This document shows positions 1 to 10,472 of a stretch of DNA of 64,000 bases, piece after piece. The notes below the pieces were generated by a model. The model ran no database searches, had not been told where the DNA came from, and saw nothing but the letters and a program-made list of their open reading frames with translations. The translations under genes and the position numbers were made by a program. Within the stretch, counting starts at the first letter, position 1, and every line of letters starts with the position of its first letter. The stretch comes from Acidovorax delafieldii (lineage in GTDB: Bacteria > Pseudomonadota > Gammaproteobacteria > Burkholderiales > Burkholderiaceae_C): NCBI RefSeq assembly GCF_007993815.1, contig NZ_VJWE01000014.1, positions 310,001-374,000 of the forward strand, in the 5' to 3' direction.

Positions 1-150
1 ACTACTCAAGGAATGTGAAGACGATTCCAAGGGCTACGGTAATTCAACGCGGCCCTCAGTGGGCATAGCGCCGGTCCAACACCAACAAATTGATCGGCAG
101 CGCATTTTAGCTAACCGGCCATACAGCCCTTCGCGGGAAAGCAATGCTCT

Positions 151-720
151 CTACTGGGTTGCGGAACTGGTGCAGCTTGAATCGGTGCTCGGCTTACATG
201 TTCTCACGCGCCCGGTCCGGGCCACCACCACGCGCCTGGTTTCCTCCAAAGCACTTGAGGACGACGCATCTGTCCGGGCAATGGTCAAACTCAACGCAAC
301 CGGCGAGGCGCTGTTGTCAATTGAATATCCAGAATTATCAAATTTAATATAAGGTGTGGAGCCCGCTGCAATGCTATTACCTGTTATGTTGAAATAACTC
401 TTCAGAGCATCCTGTGTTTGGACGGCAATGTCAGTGCCGTCTGTGAATGAATTATCACGATTCACATCCACATACACCAGCCACCCACTATTCCAACCAG
501 AGCCCCTCGGCACAACAAAAGCATTTCTGCCGGTTTTCATGGCTTCACCTTTCGCTGCATTGACAGCGGCCAAAAGTGAGTTGGTCAACGACGAAAGCTC
601 TGAATTACGCTGATATTGAATAAAACTAGGCACAGCAAGACTGGCCAACACAGCCGCAATAGCTATGGTGACAATCAGTTCAATAAGCGTGAAACCAGAA
701 CTATGAAATTTCATCATCAT
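151..720 (-). CDS. fimT: FimT/GspH-family minor pseudopilin
   Basis: Predicted minor type IV pilin of 189 aa. A short leader ends in Gly followed by [18 protein letters not shown], which is the class III prepilin signature: cleavage and methylation before Phe, Glu at mature position 5, and a hydrophobic helix that anchors the subunit in the inner membrane and packs into the pilus core. The rest matches the GspH/FimT layout, with a short variable beta-rich C-terminus and two Cys near the end (CKPSTDSSC) that may form a disulfide. Family knowledge: FimT/FimU proteins belong to the tip or priming complex, and some bind DNA during uptake. Its ATG overlaps the pilE stop by four bases, so it is the last gene of the leftward pilin operon. 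In Pseudomonas the fimU-type gene comes first, so this order is different. The 150 bases to its left show no gene. Confidence 0.85.
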   Translation of the reverse strand: MMMKFHSSGFTLIELIVTIAIAAVLASLAVPSFIQYQRNSELSSLTNSLLAAVNAAKGEAMKTGRNAFVVPRGSGWNSGWLVYVDVNRDNSFTDGTDIAVQTQDALKSYFNITGNSIAAGSTPYIKFDNSGYSIDNSASPVALSLTIARTDASSSSALEETRRVVVARTGRVRTCKPSTDSSCTSSATQ

Positions 721-1229
721 GGCCAGCAGAGTTTAGGGTCAGTTGATGCGGATGTGCCTGTACATGACTTTGTCCCAGTGGTAGTCATCTGCAAGGAGCC
801 AACTTTAGGATCAGCTTTGACGGGCGTTGCAATAACTCTGACGCAATCTCCAATTGAGAGAGTGCCAGCCCCGGCTGGGCAAGCATCCGCGCTCAATAGG
901 TAATGCGAATTACTCAAAGTATCACCCGAAAAGGTCTTGAAAGGCACGGACGCCGCCGTAACGCCACCGCACGCTGCACCAGGAGACGTAGCAGTCGCAA
1001 CGCCTGCCGAGTTTGTGGTGAAGCCGAGGTAGCAATTCTGCTGCGTAATATAGCGCTCCTGTTGCTGCAGCAATTGCGCTACCGCAGCCCTGCCCTGTGC
1101 TCTGCGCCCCTTCAGAACTGAGTCAGTGTAGGCAGGGTACGCAACAGCAGCCAAAATACCAACAATTGCCACAACAATCATGAGTTCAATCAGCGTGAAC
1201 CCCGCAGCATATTTTTTAATTTTATTCAT
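717..1229 (-). CDS. pilE: Type IV pilin PilE-like minor pilin
   Basis: A 170-aa type IV pilin-like protein. The leader [10 protein letters not shown] is followed by [21 protein letters not shown], a textbook prepilin peptidase site with Glu5 and the N-terminal assembly helix. [19 protein letters not shown] continues the alpha-helix. Four later Cys residues (CYLG, ACGG, DAC, GDC) and a final CTGT...LCW pair suggest disulfide-stabilised loops. In Pseudomonas, PilE is a minor pilin that joins the PilVWX-PilY1 priming complex to the pilus; its place directly after pilY1 here fits that role better than major pilin. Both ends overlap neighbours by ATGA (pilY1 stop and fimT start), which indicates translational coupling. 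No signal identifies it as the major subunit, which is usually encoded elsewhere. Confidence 0.85.
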   Translation of the reverse strand: MNKIKKYAAGFTLIELMIVVAIVGILAAVAYPAYTDSVLKGRRAQGRAAVAQLLQQQERYITQQNCYLGFTTNSAGVATATSPGAACGGVTAASVPFKTFSGDTLSNSHYLLSADACPAGAGTLSIGDCVRVIATPVKADPKVGSLQMTTTGTKSCTGTSASTDPKLCWP

Positions 1230-4200
1230 GGCGCGTTCTTCATATCTTGGTAGTTAAAAATTTGTCGCCAGTTCAAACGCCCAATGGTTTCTTTCGTTGT
1301 GACAGGAGGGGCACTGGTATCGATACCACTCTGGGCCTGAGTGAAGCGACGAAGTGTCGTAGTGCGAACGCGCCTCCCAGTGCTATCCGAAGGTGTGACA
1401 ACTGTTTCCGAATCGTTTGAAAGCAATACCGGAGGGCCAAGCAACCCAAGGCTGGAGGGTACGTACGATCCGGAGCCGGTATTAATGCTCAGAAAATACT
1501 GATTACCGCTACCAAGCGTGTTAGAGCATGAGCCAGCGCCAGCTGAGGTAGAGCCTGGAATTTTGGAATTGATTGCAGCATATAACGTACCCAAATCCAG
1601 TGCCGCTTGATCTATTCTCTCCCCAGAAACGGGCAAATCAAAATACCAACCCGCACGGCTCGTCAGATCCGCGCTGGTTGTCGGCCGCCCCCATTTAAAG
1701 GCACTTACAGTAATGGTCTTTGCTGTTGTATTCACCGTTCCGGCCTGCAAGCGCCCCCGCCCCGTAATTACACTAGCGCTGGCAGGTGAATTATCTGCCG
1801 TTGTGCCCCCATTATCATACACAGCATAAACCGACTGGGTAGTCGTGGAAATATTATCACTGGATTCAAGATATTTTCCCGTTCCAAAGACAATATAGAA
1901 AGATTCCAAACCACTCACAATGGGACCCGCAAAAGGGGTGGGCGCCGCAAAAATAGGTTGGACCTTAGGAGTTGCATCACCCGTTCGAGCGATATATAAA
2001 GGATAAGGAACTGGACTGCCGGCACTGCCTTTATCAAAATACGACAATTTGTCCATATTCCAATCAGTAGGTAATTTTCCGGCAAACTTAAGGCGCCACA
2101 GTGCACCATGGAGATCACCCATATAGATATCTGTCATCTCGCCTTGCGTGCCATACAGGGCGCTAAAGTTGGTAACACCAGTGGCATTAGTTGAAGCAAG
2201 AGATGAATCAGTGGGCACCGAAACCTTGTAATAATTGGTACCTAGCGACCACGCATCTCCAGAAGGCTTGTCGAGGGCTAACAAAAATAGTGCAGGCTTG
2301 CCGGTAGAGCTGAACCTATTGTCAGCATCAGGGACATAATTATTCACTCCGCTCCCGACAACAGCAAACCATCGATAGGTAACCGTTGAGCTTGTTCCAC
2401 TCGTCTTGACCTTTAATATTTTTGGTTCACCAACAACCTGCCCCATATCCTCATCATCCGCACGAGTGAACTCCCACATGACATTGGATGCACTGAAATT
2501 AGCAGGGTTAGACACATCAAGCGCAAACACACCAGACCCACCGCCACCAGTGCCTGACACCAAAACTGTTTTCCAATCCGTGCTTGCGCCAGTGTTGGCT
2601 ACTTGTGCCTCAGAGACTACAGAAGGAGCATCTACATAATTTTGGTGGTTGTTGGCAAAGGTAGGATCTGTCAGCGCCGACAAATTACGCCCCAGCCAAC
2701 TTGGAATATATGCGAACAACTCATCGCCCGTAGTGGCGTTGAATGCGTGCAACATGCCGTCATTAGATCCAGCAAAAACGGCAGGAGTTCGTGAATCGTA
2801 GTCAGCTCGGAAAGCGGTATATCCCGCACCAGTGAAGGCCTTGGAAGGAGCCCCAGAGTACGAAATATTAGAGTTAACAATATCACCCAGCAAAGAACTT
2901 CTCACCCGAAATGGCGTCCCCTCCTTCGTCCGATCGCCACGAAGAAAAGCAAGACGATCTTGACCCAAGCCATCCGCAGCTGCGGCCGGACTAGCTTTAT
3001 CGAGCTGCGCTTTCAATGTTGCATCGATCGCTCCCCATGTGAAGGCGGTGGCGGTGGTGCTTGATGTTGCACCCACGCGTCCCACGAAAATCTTGCGGTT
3101 AGCAGCGGGTGAAATCATGTTGTCCAAGCGCTGAGCAGCACTCCAAAGCTGCGTGCCAATAACTAAATTATTACTTGCATCTTGAGTGATGGGCTCAGCA
3201 ACCACATCTCCACTCCAGTTACTGGTGTCGAATTTAGCAGAATAAGAAACTGAATTACTGGTCACCTTACTGCCGGTGCTCAAACCACCACCGGCAACAC
3301 TTCGGGCACTGGTAGAAGCTCTACTGAAAATCTCATCAAATGCGGTGAGCACCTCGCGGGCCGGCGAAGTTTTTGATGTGTTGTAAACATAATAAGTGCT
3401 TGCCTCGCCGGGCTCAGCAGCTTTTTGCCACACATTATTATTATTTACATTATTTTGATCTTTAAAGGGATTGCCTTTAACATTATACGGCTTTTGCCCT
3501 GGATTGGTTGGATCCGTTTCAAAGCCACCATATTTGGCAGCCATGAAAAACTGGTTTGCCGTACGGCGCGTAGTGTTGTCGTTTTGCGCGCCATATTCAT
3601 TGACGTCAAAAAGAAAAGTCTTCACCCGGAGCCCAGGACGCTGCTTGGCTGTGTCAGCAGTCCAGCCAGAACCTCTGATGTCATGGGTTCTCGCCCAATA
3701 CGCCGAGCCCATTATTTGGCTTGTGCTTGTAGCAGAAGGAACGCTGTTGTTAGGAGTATTTGGATTCGCAATGCTCTGACTAGCTCCCTGTCCATCCACA
3801 TATGTACCAGCAGTGTTCTTCTCAAACTTCTGGACTATACCTCGCCAGTAATTAATGTCCGGAATATTATTGGCAGCACTTGCAGTGGGAAGCCGATTAC
3901 CATCGTGAGTATTGATATCACCGACGACTACAATATTGCTCTTCACACACGAATAATCGCTAGCATTGCTGCGACCATCCCCGTATGGATCGGTCCAAGT
4001 AGTGAAATATGGAAAACCGTCAGCCATCGTGGCCGTAATCGTTCCACTGACGGCATCAGCACTAGGCTGGAGCCCCTGCAAATAGCGAAGCGCCTCGTAG
4101 TGCAGCTCTCCTACCGGATCGTATTTTTTGTACACACCAGGTGTAGGTCCGGTTCGCCCGAATTTGTTTAGATAATTTATAACCCCGCTGATAGCAGGCG

Positions 4201-5641
4201 TTGCGTTTGAATCGGGGTTATCAAGAAATACGCCGGTATTGGCGTTCCATTCCGCCTTTGGGTTCCCCCCCGTCGGAGTGTTGTCTTGGCCATAGATGTT
4301 GTATGTCTTCGCACCCACATACTTCATCGGAGCACGTAAAACGCCACCATACCGACCCCCAGCATTATAACTGGCCGTTTGATCCAACAAATAGCCAAAT
4401 GCTGCCAATCGAATCTGGTCGCTATATTTTTGAATTACGCCGGTGGGCTTATAATTACCGTTAGGATATTGTTTGCAAAAATTATAGTTTCTAGTATCTT
4501 GCAAAGTACCCGATGTGGAGTTACAAGCCTGCACTCGGGCGTAGAAGAATCCATCGGTATTAAAAGTACCCGCGGTAGTCGGAGGAGTCCATGTCCCCGA
4601 ATAGTCGAGTATGTAACACTCTTTGGCCTGCCCCGGATACGGATCTCCAAAAGTTGTCGAATTGCAGCTTACTCCATTGTAGGCAGGCGCAACATACCAA
4701 TTATTGGTAGTCCCATTTTTTTTCCCATACCAAACCATCTTAGTACCCGAAAAAGTACAAAATGTATTCTCTGCAGAACACAACACAGAACTCACTGGGC
4801 GATTTCCAGTTTGCTTGGTGATCGGACCTATAGTGCTACCGAGCCTGTAGCCAGTGTTGTCTGTACAGCTTCCCGTCTGCGACGTACCAAAATAAATCCG
4901 ATTTAACGTGTTGGCCACATAAATATCGCCGCCATTTGCATTAGCGATCATTGACGCCGGCACCGCCCCCCAATAACTACCCGCCCCACCGCCGTCTTTG
5001 GACAGTCGCTTACCAGGGAAGTTTGTAGAGTTCCACATGCAGGTAGGGTCCCCGTTAGGGATAACCGCGCGCTGCAGTATGGTCAATGAAGGCGTGTCAA
5101 TATATCTGTCTCCACCAGACAGCGCCAAACGAAGCATATCGATGGCTGAGTTAGACGCCCAGTTCAAAAAGTTGCCGCTAAATGCATTGGTACATTTGCG
5201 CCCAGTCGCAGCTCCAACGCGATCAAATCTCTTGTAATCAGTCGCTGTTTGGCTAGCAGCGGGGGTTTCGCTGGGTGAATTGTTGTAGGAATAACAACTC
5301 TCCGCATCATAGTATCCAAGATACTCCTTAGCGGTATCATAAGTATTATCCGTGCTACCCCCTGGGGTATATTGAGCACCCACCGTTGGGAACTCCACAG
5401 ACAGGGCAAGAGCCATGGCGGGCTTATCAACCACCACAGCAGCATAGAGAGGCTCGGTGGCAAGGGCAATGGCTGGAATGGAGGGTGGAGTACCGCTACC
5501 AATCGCAACAAATGAAACAGCGATAGCGAGTGGCGCCAATCCCCACGCGGCGTACGCAGCACGTCTACCCTTGAGCAAATTTCGAGATTTTTGAAGTACT
5601 CGCTCGCCAAGAGCGGCTAGATTTTTAGAGAATTTTGACAT
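1226..5641 (-). CDS. pilY1: PilY1/PilC-type pilus tip adhesin and biogenesis protein
   Basis: A very large (1471 aa) predicted secreted protein. A basic N-terminus followed by a hydrophobic stretch ([18 protein letters not shown]) acts as the signal peptide. The C-terminal half has the PilY1 beta-propeller hallmarks, for example [20 protein letters not shown] followed by [28 protein letters not shown] and VGEPKI. An Asp/Gly-rich loop [12 protein letters not shown] in the middle could bind a metal. Family knowledge: PilY1 sits at the pilus tip, counteracts PilT retraction and mediates adhesion or surface sensing. It is longer than the Pseudomonas protein (about 1160 aa); the extra length is in the N-terminal region, which is typically variable. 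It lies between pilX and pilE in the same operon. Its base composition is clearly more A+T rich than the genes right of 8.6 kb. Confidence 0.92.
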   Translation of the reverse strand: MSKFSKNLAALGERVLQKSRNLLKGRRAAYAAWGLAPLAIAVSFVAIGSGTPPSIPAIALATEPLYAAVVVDKPAMALALSVEFPTVGAQYTPGGSTDNTYDTAKEYLGYYDAESCYSYNNSPSETPAASQTATDYKRFDRVGAATGRKCTNAFSGNFLNWASNSAIDMLRLALSGGDRYIDTPSLTILQRAVIPNGDPTCMWNSTNFPGKRLSKDGGGAGSYWGAVPASMIANANGGDIYVANTLNRIYFGTSQTGSCTDNTGYRLGSTIGPITKQTGNRPVSSVLCSAENTFCTFSGTKMVWYGKKNGTTNNWYVAPAYNGVSCNSTTFGDPYPGQAKECYILDYSGTWTPPTTAGTFNTDGFFYARVQACNSTSGTLQDTRNYNFCKQYPNGNYKPTGVIQKYSDQIRLAAFGYLLDQTASYNAGGRYGGVLRAPMKYVGAKTYNIYGQDNTPTGGNPKAEWNANTGVFLDNPDSNATPAISGVINYLNKFGRTGPTPGVYKKYDPVGELHYEALRYLQGLQPSADAVSGTITATMADGFPYFTTWTDPYGDGRSNASDYSCVKSNIVVVGDINTHDGNRLPTASAANNIPDINYWRGIVQKFEKNTAGTYVDGQGASQSIANPNTPNNSVPSATSTSQIMGSAYWARTHDIRGSGWTADTAKQRPGLRVKTFLFDVNEYGAQNDNTTRRTANQFFMAAKYGGFETDPTNPGQKPYNVKGNPFKDQNNVNNNNVWQKAAEPGEASTYYVYNTSKTSPAREVLTAFDEIFSRASTSARSVAGGGLSTGSKVTSNSVSYSAKFDTSNWSGDVVAEPITQDASNNLVIGTQLWSAAQRLDNMISPAANRKIFVGRVGATSSTTATAFTWGAIDATLKAQLDKASPAAAADGLGQDRLAFLRGDRTKEGTPFRVRSSLLGDIVNSNISYSGAPSKAFTGAGYTAFRADYDSRTPAVFAGSNDGMLHAFNATTGDELFAYIPSWLGRNLSALTDPTFANNHQNYVDAPSVVSEAQVANTGASTDWKTVLVSGTGGGGSGVFALDVSNPANFSASNVMWEFTRADDEDMGQVVGEPKILKVKTSGTSSTVTYRWFAVVGSGVNNYVPDADNRFSSTGKPALFLLALDKPSGDAWSLGTNYYKVSVPTDSSLASTNATGVTNFSALYGTQGEMTDIYMGDLHGALWRLKFAGKLPTDWNMDKLSYFDKGSAGSPVPYPLYIARTGDATPKVQPIFAAPTPFAGPIVSGLESFYIVFGTGKYLESSDNISTTTQSVYAVYDNGGTTADNSPASASVITGRGRLQAGTVNTTAKTITVSAFKWGRPTTSADLTSRAGWYFDLPVSGERIDQAALDLGTLYAAINSKIPGSTSAGAGSCSNTLGSGNQYFLSINTGSGSYVPSSLGLLGPPVLLSNDSETVVTPSDSTGRRVRTTTLRRFTQAQSGIDTSAPPVTTKETIGRLNWRQIFNYQDMKNAP

Positions 5642-5655
5642 GTTTATCTCACCGC

Positions 5656-6300
5656 TTAATTTCTATAAATCATCTGGAGCACTCCTTGAGTTTCTCCGTT
5701 GGGGCCAAAGCCCATGGATGTGACCCTGTACACATAAGATGGGCCAGAACCAGCGGTAGGATCGGTAGTCCTGTACGACTTGACCCCATATCGATCAAGA
5801 ATAGGTTCGATAATGTAACGAGGTGGTTTGGCCGGTTGCGTCCCCTTCACGCCTGACGGAAAGTCCCGCCCAGTGTACGTACCCAATTCCACCGCCTTCG
5901 CACCCGTACCCGTTGCAGTGAAATCGACTGTCAACCAAGCCGGTTTTCCGGCATCTTTAAGCGCACATAAGCCAATGCTCTGCCCCGAGTCACCACAGTT
6001 ATCAATGAATTTGGCCAGATCTACATCACCGCGTTTGAATACTACACTTCTCTTATTGGGTGACGCAGCAGGAAGCCCTTCGATATCAAACTCCGCATCT
6101 ATCAATCCAGCCTCGGCCCCTTGCCAGGCAATTTGCATATCTCTGTCATTACGGGTTCCCCGTTCACCCATCATGGAGATTTGTATACCGCCCACTCCTA
6201 AAATTGAAACTACAATGAGTATCAACATCACGATAATCAATGAAAGCCCTTGCTCACTCATTGATGCCGGACGTTTCTGATGTAAGGGTATTTTCATCAT
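5656..6300 (-). CDS. pilX: PilX minor pilin (PilX N-terminal family)
   Basis: A predicted minor pilin of about 214 aa. After a short basic leader, SEQGLSLIIVMLILIVVSILGVGG forms the hydrophobic assembly helix; as is usual for PilX/GspK-type subunits, the Glu at mature position 5 is absent. The downstream motif MGERGTRNDRDMQIAWQGAEAGL is the PilX N-terminal family signature, where an Ala/Glu-rich segment follows the transmembrane helix. I chose the ATG just after the pilW stop because AGGGTGAG lies about 7 bases upstream of it. An upstream GTG at 6312, which would overlap pilW, has no well-spaced ribosome site. The gene is 14 bases from pilY1 and between pilW and pilY1, the order seen in Pseudomonas. 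Expected role: part of the tip priming complex. Confidence 0.85.
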   Translation of the reverse strand: MMKIPLHQKRPASMSEQGLSLIIVMLILIVVSILGVGGIQISMMGERGTRNDRDMQIAWQGAEAGLIDAEFDIEGLPAASPNKRSVVFKRGDVDLAKFIDNCGDSGQSIGLCALKDAGKPAWLTVDFTATGTGAKAVELGTYTGRDFPSGVKGTQPAKPPRYIIEPILDRYGVKSYRTTDPTAGSGPSYVYRVTSMGFGPNGETQGVLQMIYRN

Positions 6301-6301
6301 T

Positions 6302-7351
6302 TCAGTACTCACCCTGAAAATTTCGCAAGTGCACAGTAAATGTGACCACTTGCCTTAAGCGACTATCGACTGTGGGCGTGTAAGCAGTGCCGGGATCTGT
6401 TGAATTGTTGGCAAAACCCGACCCCGGTGTACCGCTTCCCGAGGCTTTGGAAACCCCCAGGGGGTAAAACGTCTGACTTGCATTATCGATAGCTGACCCA
6501 GGTGGCCCGCGTAGCACAACACCAATTCGAATGCTGCGAACGCGCTGCCAGTTGGCATAGGTGGCAGCGTCGTTGCCTGCAACCGTCAGTTGGTCTGCCC
6601 GCAAATATCGCTCGGGAATCGAGTCCGCCGAAGCAGATGGAATAGGAACCGTAGTATTTCCGGGTCCAATACCATCCACTCCGTAAAGCACTTGGAAATT
6701 CTCAACACCAGAAATAATCGGCTGTACGTCATAGGGCGCCGCCCCTGTATCCGACCGCGAACACAGAAGTGCCGGCTCGCCGTCTGATCCCACACCCACG
6801 TGGAGAATACTGACCAGTTTGTCATCCAGCCCCGTGGGGACAGCGGTTGACGCCACGCCGGCACAGTCAATCATGGTTCCATCAGAGCTTGTCGCATCTG
6901 GAGTCGATGAGCTAGTCTGATGTCGCAGCACTAGGATATCGCTGCCATAACCAACTTGCCCCGAGGTACGCACGGTGCCTGCATCCCAGGTCGCAGTGGA
7001 CGTTCGGGACGCATTATTCAATCCAAAAATATTTGGGGGAGGAGCAGTCGCCCCGTAAGATTGGTTGGCCTTGGCAGTCGTATCCGTTGCAAATTTGACA
7101 TCTCTATAACCCGCCTGCACGCCAAGGCGCTGGGTAAGGCTTTGCAGATATCGCCCGTTGTCACGCAACTGCGAAGCTGCATCCACTGCGGCGAACCCTT
7201 GGCGAGAAACCAGCAGGGCAGCAGCAGCAGCAAGCGCAATCAAGAGCCCCAACGCCATTGCCACCATCAACTCAACAAGCGTTACGCCCTTTTGGCGACT
7301 ATCTTGACGTTGCGCGCCACCAGAGGCAAGAAAAGTTGACCATTTCATCAT
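6302..7351 (-). CDS. pilW: PilW minor pilin
   Basis: A 349-aa predicted minor pilin. The leader ends RQKG and is followed by VTLVELMVAMALGLLIALAAAAALL, a class III signal with Glu at mature position 5. The following SRQGFAAVDAASQLRDNGRYLQ segment is typical of PilW, and the conserved ISGVENFQVLYGVD stretch (about residues 210-225) followed by RSIRIGVVLR is characteristic of the PilW family C-terminal domain. Function by family: a subunit of the PilVWX-PilY1 complex that nucleates pilus assembly in the inner membrane and is carried to the tip. The start overlaps the pilV stop by four bases (ATGA), and the stop lies just upstream of the chosen pilX ATG. Its length matches Comamonadaceae and Xanthomonas PilW-like proteins as I recall them. 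Confidence 0.88.
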   Translation of the reverse strand: MMKWSTFLASGGAQRQDSRQKGVTLVELMVAMALGLLIALAAAAALLVSRQGFAAVDAASQLRDNGRYLQSLTQRLGVQAGYRDVKFATDTTAKANQSYGATAPPPNIFGLNNASRTSTATWDAGTVRTSGQVGYGSDILVLRHQTSSSTPDATSSDGTMIDCAGVASTAVPTGLDDKLVSILHVGVGSDGEPALLCSRSDTGAAPYDVQPIISGVENFQVLYGVDGIGPGNTTVPIPSASADSIPERYLRADQLTVAGNDAATYANWQRVRSIRIGVVLRGPPGSAIDNASQTFYPLGVSKASGSGTPGSGFANNSTDPGTAYTPTVDSRLRQVVTFTVHLRNFQGEY

Positions 7352-7998
7352 GTTGCGTTCCCACTAGTCACAGGAACTACGACATAAGGGCGGCTGCCAC
7401 TGTCGTTAGCTCTTTCGAGAGCAGCGCTACCGGTTTGACTCTTGTCTGTCACAGTCCGCGTCCAGCCAATTTTGATGAACACAATTTCGTCAGCACCCGT
7501 TGCATTGCAGTTCCACTGAGGCAGTCCATTGGCGTCATATGGCGCTCCATCGAAACAAACCGTGACACGCGCATCCGGTAGCTCAGCCGCCACGCGAGCC
7601 AACCAATCCGTCATTTCTGCGCTGGCTACATCCAACGTGGATGTACACCCAGTAGATGCATTGGCGACTCTCATGCAGTAGCTTGGCGACGCCATCGTCA
7701 TTGATGTCACCAAATACGGGTTGGCGGCAGCAGTAGTCTTGACCGCAATTTCCTTATTCCCGCGCATCATTTCCGCCAACTCACGCGCAAAGACCACCGC
7801 CTGAGCCTGGAGGCGTGCATCGCGGTTTGCCTGGAGTGCAAATGCCTGCATGCCTACGGTTCCCAACATGCCGAAAGCCAGAATTACGATGGCGACCAAG
7901 ACCTCCACCAAAGTGAAGCCCCGCTCTTCGCGCGATGAATCCACACATTGAGCGGATACTGGTTTGCGTATGTAGCCGAATGAAGATCGATATTTCAT
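7348..7998 (-). CDS. pilV: PilV minor pilin
   Basis: The first gene of the minor pilin operon, 216 aa. The leader is unusually long (about 27 residues) and ends in EERG before FTLVEVLVAIVILAFGMLG, a PilV signature in which Val4/Glu5 and a FGMLG turn follow the membrane helix. LQAQAVVFARELAEMMRGN is the usual PilV helix continuation. The C-terminal half contains Cys pairs (SYCMRV, GCTS, VCFDG, WNCNA). It is expected to be part of the priming and tip complex with PilW, PilX and PilY1. No gene is seen upstream for more than 600 bases, so the operon promoter probably lies in 8000-8150, but I found no convincing -35/-10 pair on this strand. The long leader could mean that a later start is used, but no other in-frame ATG precedes the cleavage site. 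Confidence 0.87.
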   Translation of the reverse strand: MKYRSSFGYIRKPVSAQCVDSSREERGFTLVEVLVAIVILAFGMLGTVGMQAFALQANRDARLQAQAVVFARELAEMMRGNKEIAVKTTAAANPYLVTSMTMASPSYCMRVANASTGCTSTLDVASAEMTDWLARVAAELPDARVTVCFDGAPYDANGLPQWNCNATGADEIVFIKIGWTRTVTDKSQTGSAALERANDSGSRPYVVVPVTSGNAT

Positions 7999-8642
7999 AG
8001 GCTTATCTTACGGAGCATGCCCTCTTAAGGGTAGGTGGCAGCGAGCCGTTTGTGCGTTTGGATTGACCGCCGGGCGCCAAAAAGAAGAACGGCGCTGCTC
8101 AATGAGTGAGTCTCCGCAAACGTCTACACTCCCGCGCTTTTTAATCAACTACCGACGTAACGCGATGGTGAACGTATCTGGATCATTCTGCAGTCCTCGG
8201 ATCTGGACCACGGAGCGTGCGTTCTGATTGCGGTTCCGGTCGGGGGGTTTCCGGACAAGACGGATCGGAACCCAGAACATGATCACGCAGGTGGAGTGAT
8301 GCCAAGCAAGGGATCAGCCACCAAGGGCATTGACCATGACGGCCACCGCAGGGCTTTCCTCGCGGGGTAGATTGGCAAGAATCCTTGACGAATCTTCCTC
8401 TGCCTCTGCACGCCGGATAGCCCCGCCGACAGCCTCTCCAACCCTTATCTCGCAAGCGCTTTATTGGTCTGTGCGTCACAGCGCTGGCCCGGGGCCTATC
8501 GGAAAATCACGGCGCGCGCCAGTCATACTTGCGCATATCCTCAGGAAAACGCAGACAAGTCCCATTGCCGCGTGTCGACCGGGATAAATCAGCCTTGTTT
8601 CTGCTCAAAGCCTGTTTGGTGTTGTCCGCATCTGCAGGGACA
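7999..8642. other. Gene-free interval between pilV and a small membrane protein gene
   Basis: About 640 bases with no ORF that looks like a real protein; open frames on either strand are arginine/proline-rich shadows. It must contain the promoter of the leftward pil operon and of the rightward gene at 8643. A weak inverted repeat GGTTCC...GGAACC lies near 8231-8272. I saw no tRNA, terminator or mobile-element end. Confidence 0.5.
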
Positions 8643-9035
8643 ATGTTGTTCACCATGACCTTTCCGCAAAGCCCAGAAAATCCGCCCCCTGCCGACGCAT
8701 TTGACCCGGATTCCACCCTGGCATTCCAGCGCCGCATGGAGCGCGCGCCGGAGTGGTTTTGTTCTTTTCTCGCGGGCAACAGTCGGGAAAAGAGCCGCTT
8801 GCGCCGCGAGATGGCCACCATGAAAGGCTCGGTGGTCTGGCTGGTGCAGCAGCGCCGCCAGGGCACCTGGAGTGCCGAGGAACGTGCCCACCTGCGGGAT
8901 GTGATGCGGTCTGCCTCTTCGGTCAGCCCTTATCTTTTTATTTGGGTGATCCCCGGCTCGATGCTGCTGCTGCCCTTCATGGCGTGGTTTCTGGACAAGC
9001 AACGCAAACGGCGGGAACGCAAGCTTTTGCGATAG
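8643..9035 (+). CDS. Small membrane protein with LETM1-like C-terminal segment
   Basis: A protein of about 130 aa. The N-terminal 40 residues are Pro/Asp-rich. A basic helix SREKSRLRREMATMKGSVVWLVQQRRQGTWSAEERAHLRDVMR follows, then one strongly hydrophobic segment SPYLFIWVIPGSMLLLPFMAW and a basic tail DKQRKRRERKLLR. The arrangement of a basic helix, a 'PG..LLP' transmembrane segment and a basic tail resembles the membrane region of LETM1-like proteins, but this is a resemblance by eye only. The start is uncertain: ATG at 8643 has AGGGA immediately before it (too close), the ATG at 8655 is better placed, and the frame is open further upstream. The topology suggests a single-span inner membrane protein with a positively charged cytoplasmic C-terminus. 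No functional context is given by the neighbours. Confidence 0.55.
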   Translation: MLFTMTFPQSPENPPPADAFDPDSTLAFQRRMERAPEWFCSFLAGNSREKSRLRREMATMKGSVVWLVQQRRQGTWSAEERAHLRDVMRSASSVSPYLFIWVIPGSMLLLPFMAWFLDKQRKRRERKLLR

Positions 9036-9041
9036 CACTGC

Positions 9042-9083
9042 ACTGGGCTGAAGGATATAGCGCGCTCAAAAAAACAGCCCAGT
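9042..9083. terminator. Inverted repeat between convergent genes
   Basis: ACTGGGCTG (9042-9050) pairs perfectly with CAGCCCAGT (9075-9083), separated by 24 bases. It lies between the stop of the small membrane protein and the stop of the convergent acyltransferase gene, so it may end one or both transcripts. The long loop and the lack of a T-run make this weak. Confidence 0.3.
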
Positions 9084-9113
9084 CGGCCTGCCCCTGCGGT
9101 CTCAGCCTAGGGG

Positions 9114-10232
9114 CTATGCCCAGTTGCTGGTAATGACCACCAGCATACCCGCCCCCACCAGCCCCAGCTGCCAGCGCAAGGCCGTTGACCACGATGGCAC
9201 ATGACGCTCCACTCGCAGATACAACAGACGCCCAGCTGCCAGCGACAGCCCAAACGCCAGGAGCATGCCCACGGCGTTCAGCGCTGGTGATGTAGGCCAG
9301 AGGTGGCTGACCACCGCGTTCACGAGCAAGCACACGGCAAAGTGCACCAGAAACACCGAGTACGACATCTGGCCGAGCTTTACGAGCGGCGACACACCGG
9401 GAAAGCTGCGCATGCGCGCAGAGCGCATCGCCACCACCAGGCACAAGGCCGTGACCGCAGCCACGGCAATGCGTGCCCGGAAATCCACCGCCAGCGCTGC
9501 CCCCACCAGCAGCGCCATGAGGCAGACCCATGCCTGCGCCTGCGGCGCCCGCACCGCCCAGTAGGCCAGCATGCCCAGGCCGTAGGCACCAAAAAAGTAC
9601 AGCGCCCACATGTCCAACCCCGCGATGCGGTTGAAAACCCATAGCGAGGCAGCAGCCACCAACAGCACCAGCCCCTGCGACAAGGCCGCTGCATGGTGCT
9701 GTACCCAGCGCACAGGCAGCGCGCGTACACCGGCCAGCATCAGCACAGTCAGCGCAAAGAGTTGAAAGTCGATGGCCACGTACCACACGCCAGCCGACAA
9801 AGCACCTTCACCCACGATGTCCTGCAGCAGCAAAGCGTTCGCCAACAGTTGTGACAAGGTGGGTTGGTCGGGCACAGAGTGGTGCTCCATCCAAGGCCGC
9901 ACGAGGGCGGCGACCACCACCGCCAGCATCAACGCCACGGCATAAGGCACCACAAGCCGCACGAAGCGTTTGGCAATGGCGGTGCCCGCATGATCGAAAC
10001 GAGCGAAGCCCTGGGGCGCAAGGCTCGCAGCAGCCAGGTACCCACCCAACACCAGAAACACCTGCACCGCCATGCGCCCATAGTCATATAGCCACGCTAT
10101 GAGTGCTGGAGCCAAGGGATGGGCGATGTCGGACATCGGGCCATAGAAGGCCAAGTGGTGCCACACGATGGTGGCGCAAGCCATGCCCTTGATCATGTCG
10201 ATCAAGGGTGTGCGGGATGTAGACGAGGACAT
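9114..10232 (-). CDS. Acyltransferase 3 family membrane protein
   Basis: A polytopic inner membrane protein of about 372 aa. The N-terminal motif IDMIKGMACATIVWHHLAFYGP carries the His pair typical of the acyltransferase-3 (OafA/YrhL/NodX) family, in which a His in the first membrane helix is catalytic. A second family block is FLVLGGYLAA (about residues 60-70). Around ten hydrophobic segments follow, with a conserved MSYSVFLVHFAVCLLVN near the C-terminus, where a His in a late helix is also typical. Members transfer acetyl or other acyl groups to sugars of O-antigen, capsule, peptidoglycan or small metabolites; the substrate cannot be read here. I chose the internal ATG at 10232 because the upstream 39 residues are Arg/Ser/Pro-rich and not membrane-like. 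It appears to be monocistronic. Confidence 0.75.
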   Translation of the reverse strand: MSSSTSRTPLIDMIKGMACATIVWHHLAFYGPMSDIAHPLAPALIAWLYDYGRMAVQVFLVLGGYLAAASLAPQGFARFDHAGTAIAKRFVRLVVPYAVALMLAVVVAALVRPWMEHHSVPDQPTLSQLLANALLLQDIVGEGALSAGVWYVAIDFQLFALTVLMLAGVRALPVRWVQHHAAALSQGLVLLVAAASLWVFNRIAGLDMWALYFFGAYGLGMLAYWAVRAPQAQAWVCLMALLVGAALAVDFRARIAVAAVTALCLVVAMRSARMRSFPGVSPLVKLGQMSYSVFLVHFAVCLLVNAVVSHLWPTSPALNAVGMLLAFGLSLAAGRLLYLRVERHVPSWSTALRWQLGLVGAGMLVVITSNWA

Positions 10233-10472
10233 AGGGCGAGGTGTTGAATCCCTGCGGACAGCGCGCCGCTGGATATCCGGATTCCCTCCGCGCTGATTCG
10301 CCTGCTGCGCAAAGCAGCAAGACGAACTGGACCGAGGATGGAACAACAAAACCCGCTATTGTCCTCCGTTAGAGGATTTTTTGCACAGCTGCACTGTCTC
10401 CCGCTGGTCTGCCATCACCTGCAGCGGGCTCGATGAACGAGAGTCCCCCTACCGCGCGAGGCGTGGAGACCC

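Noticed and set aside
3425-4171. A 248-residue rightward open frame inside pilY1
   Set aside because: It opposes a conserved PilY1 region, has Arg/Ser-rich composition and no ribosome site.
8183-8479. A 98-residue leftward frame between pilV and the small membrane protein
   Set aside because: Arg/Pro/Gly-rich with no recognisable motif or start signal; not distinguishable from chance.
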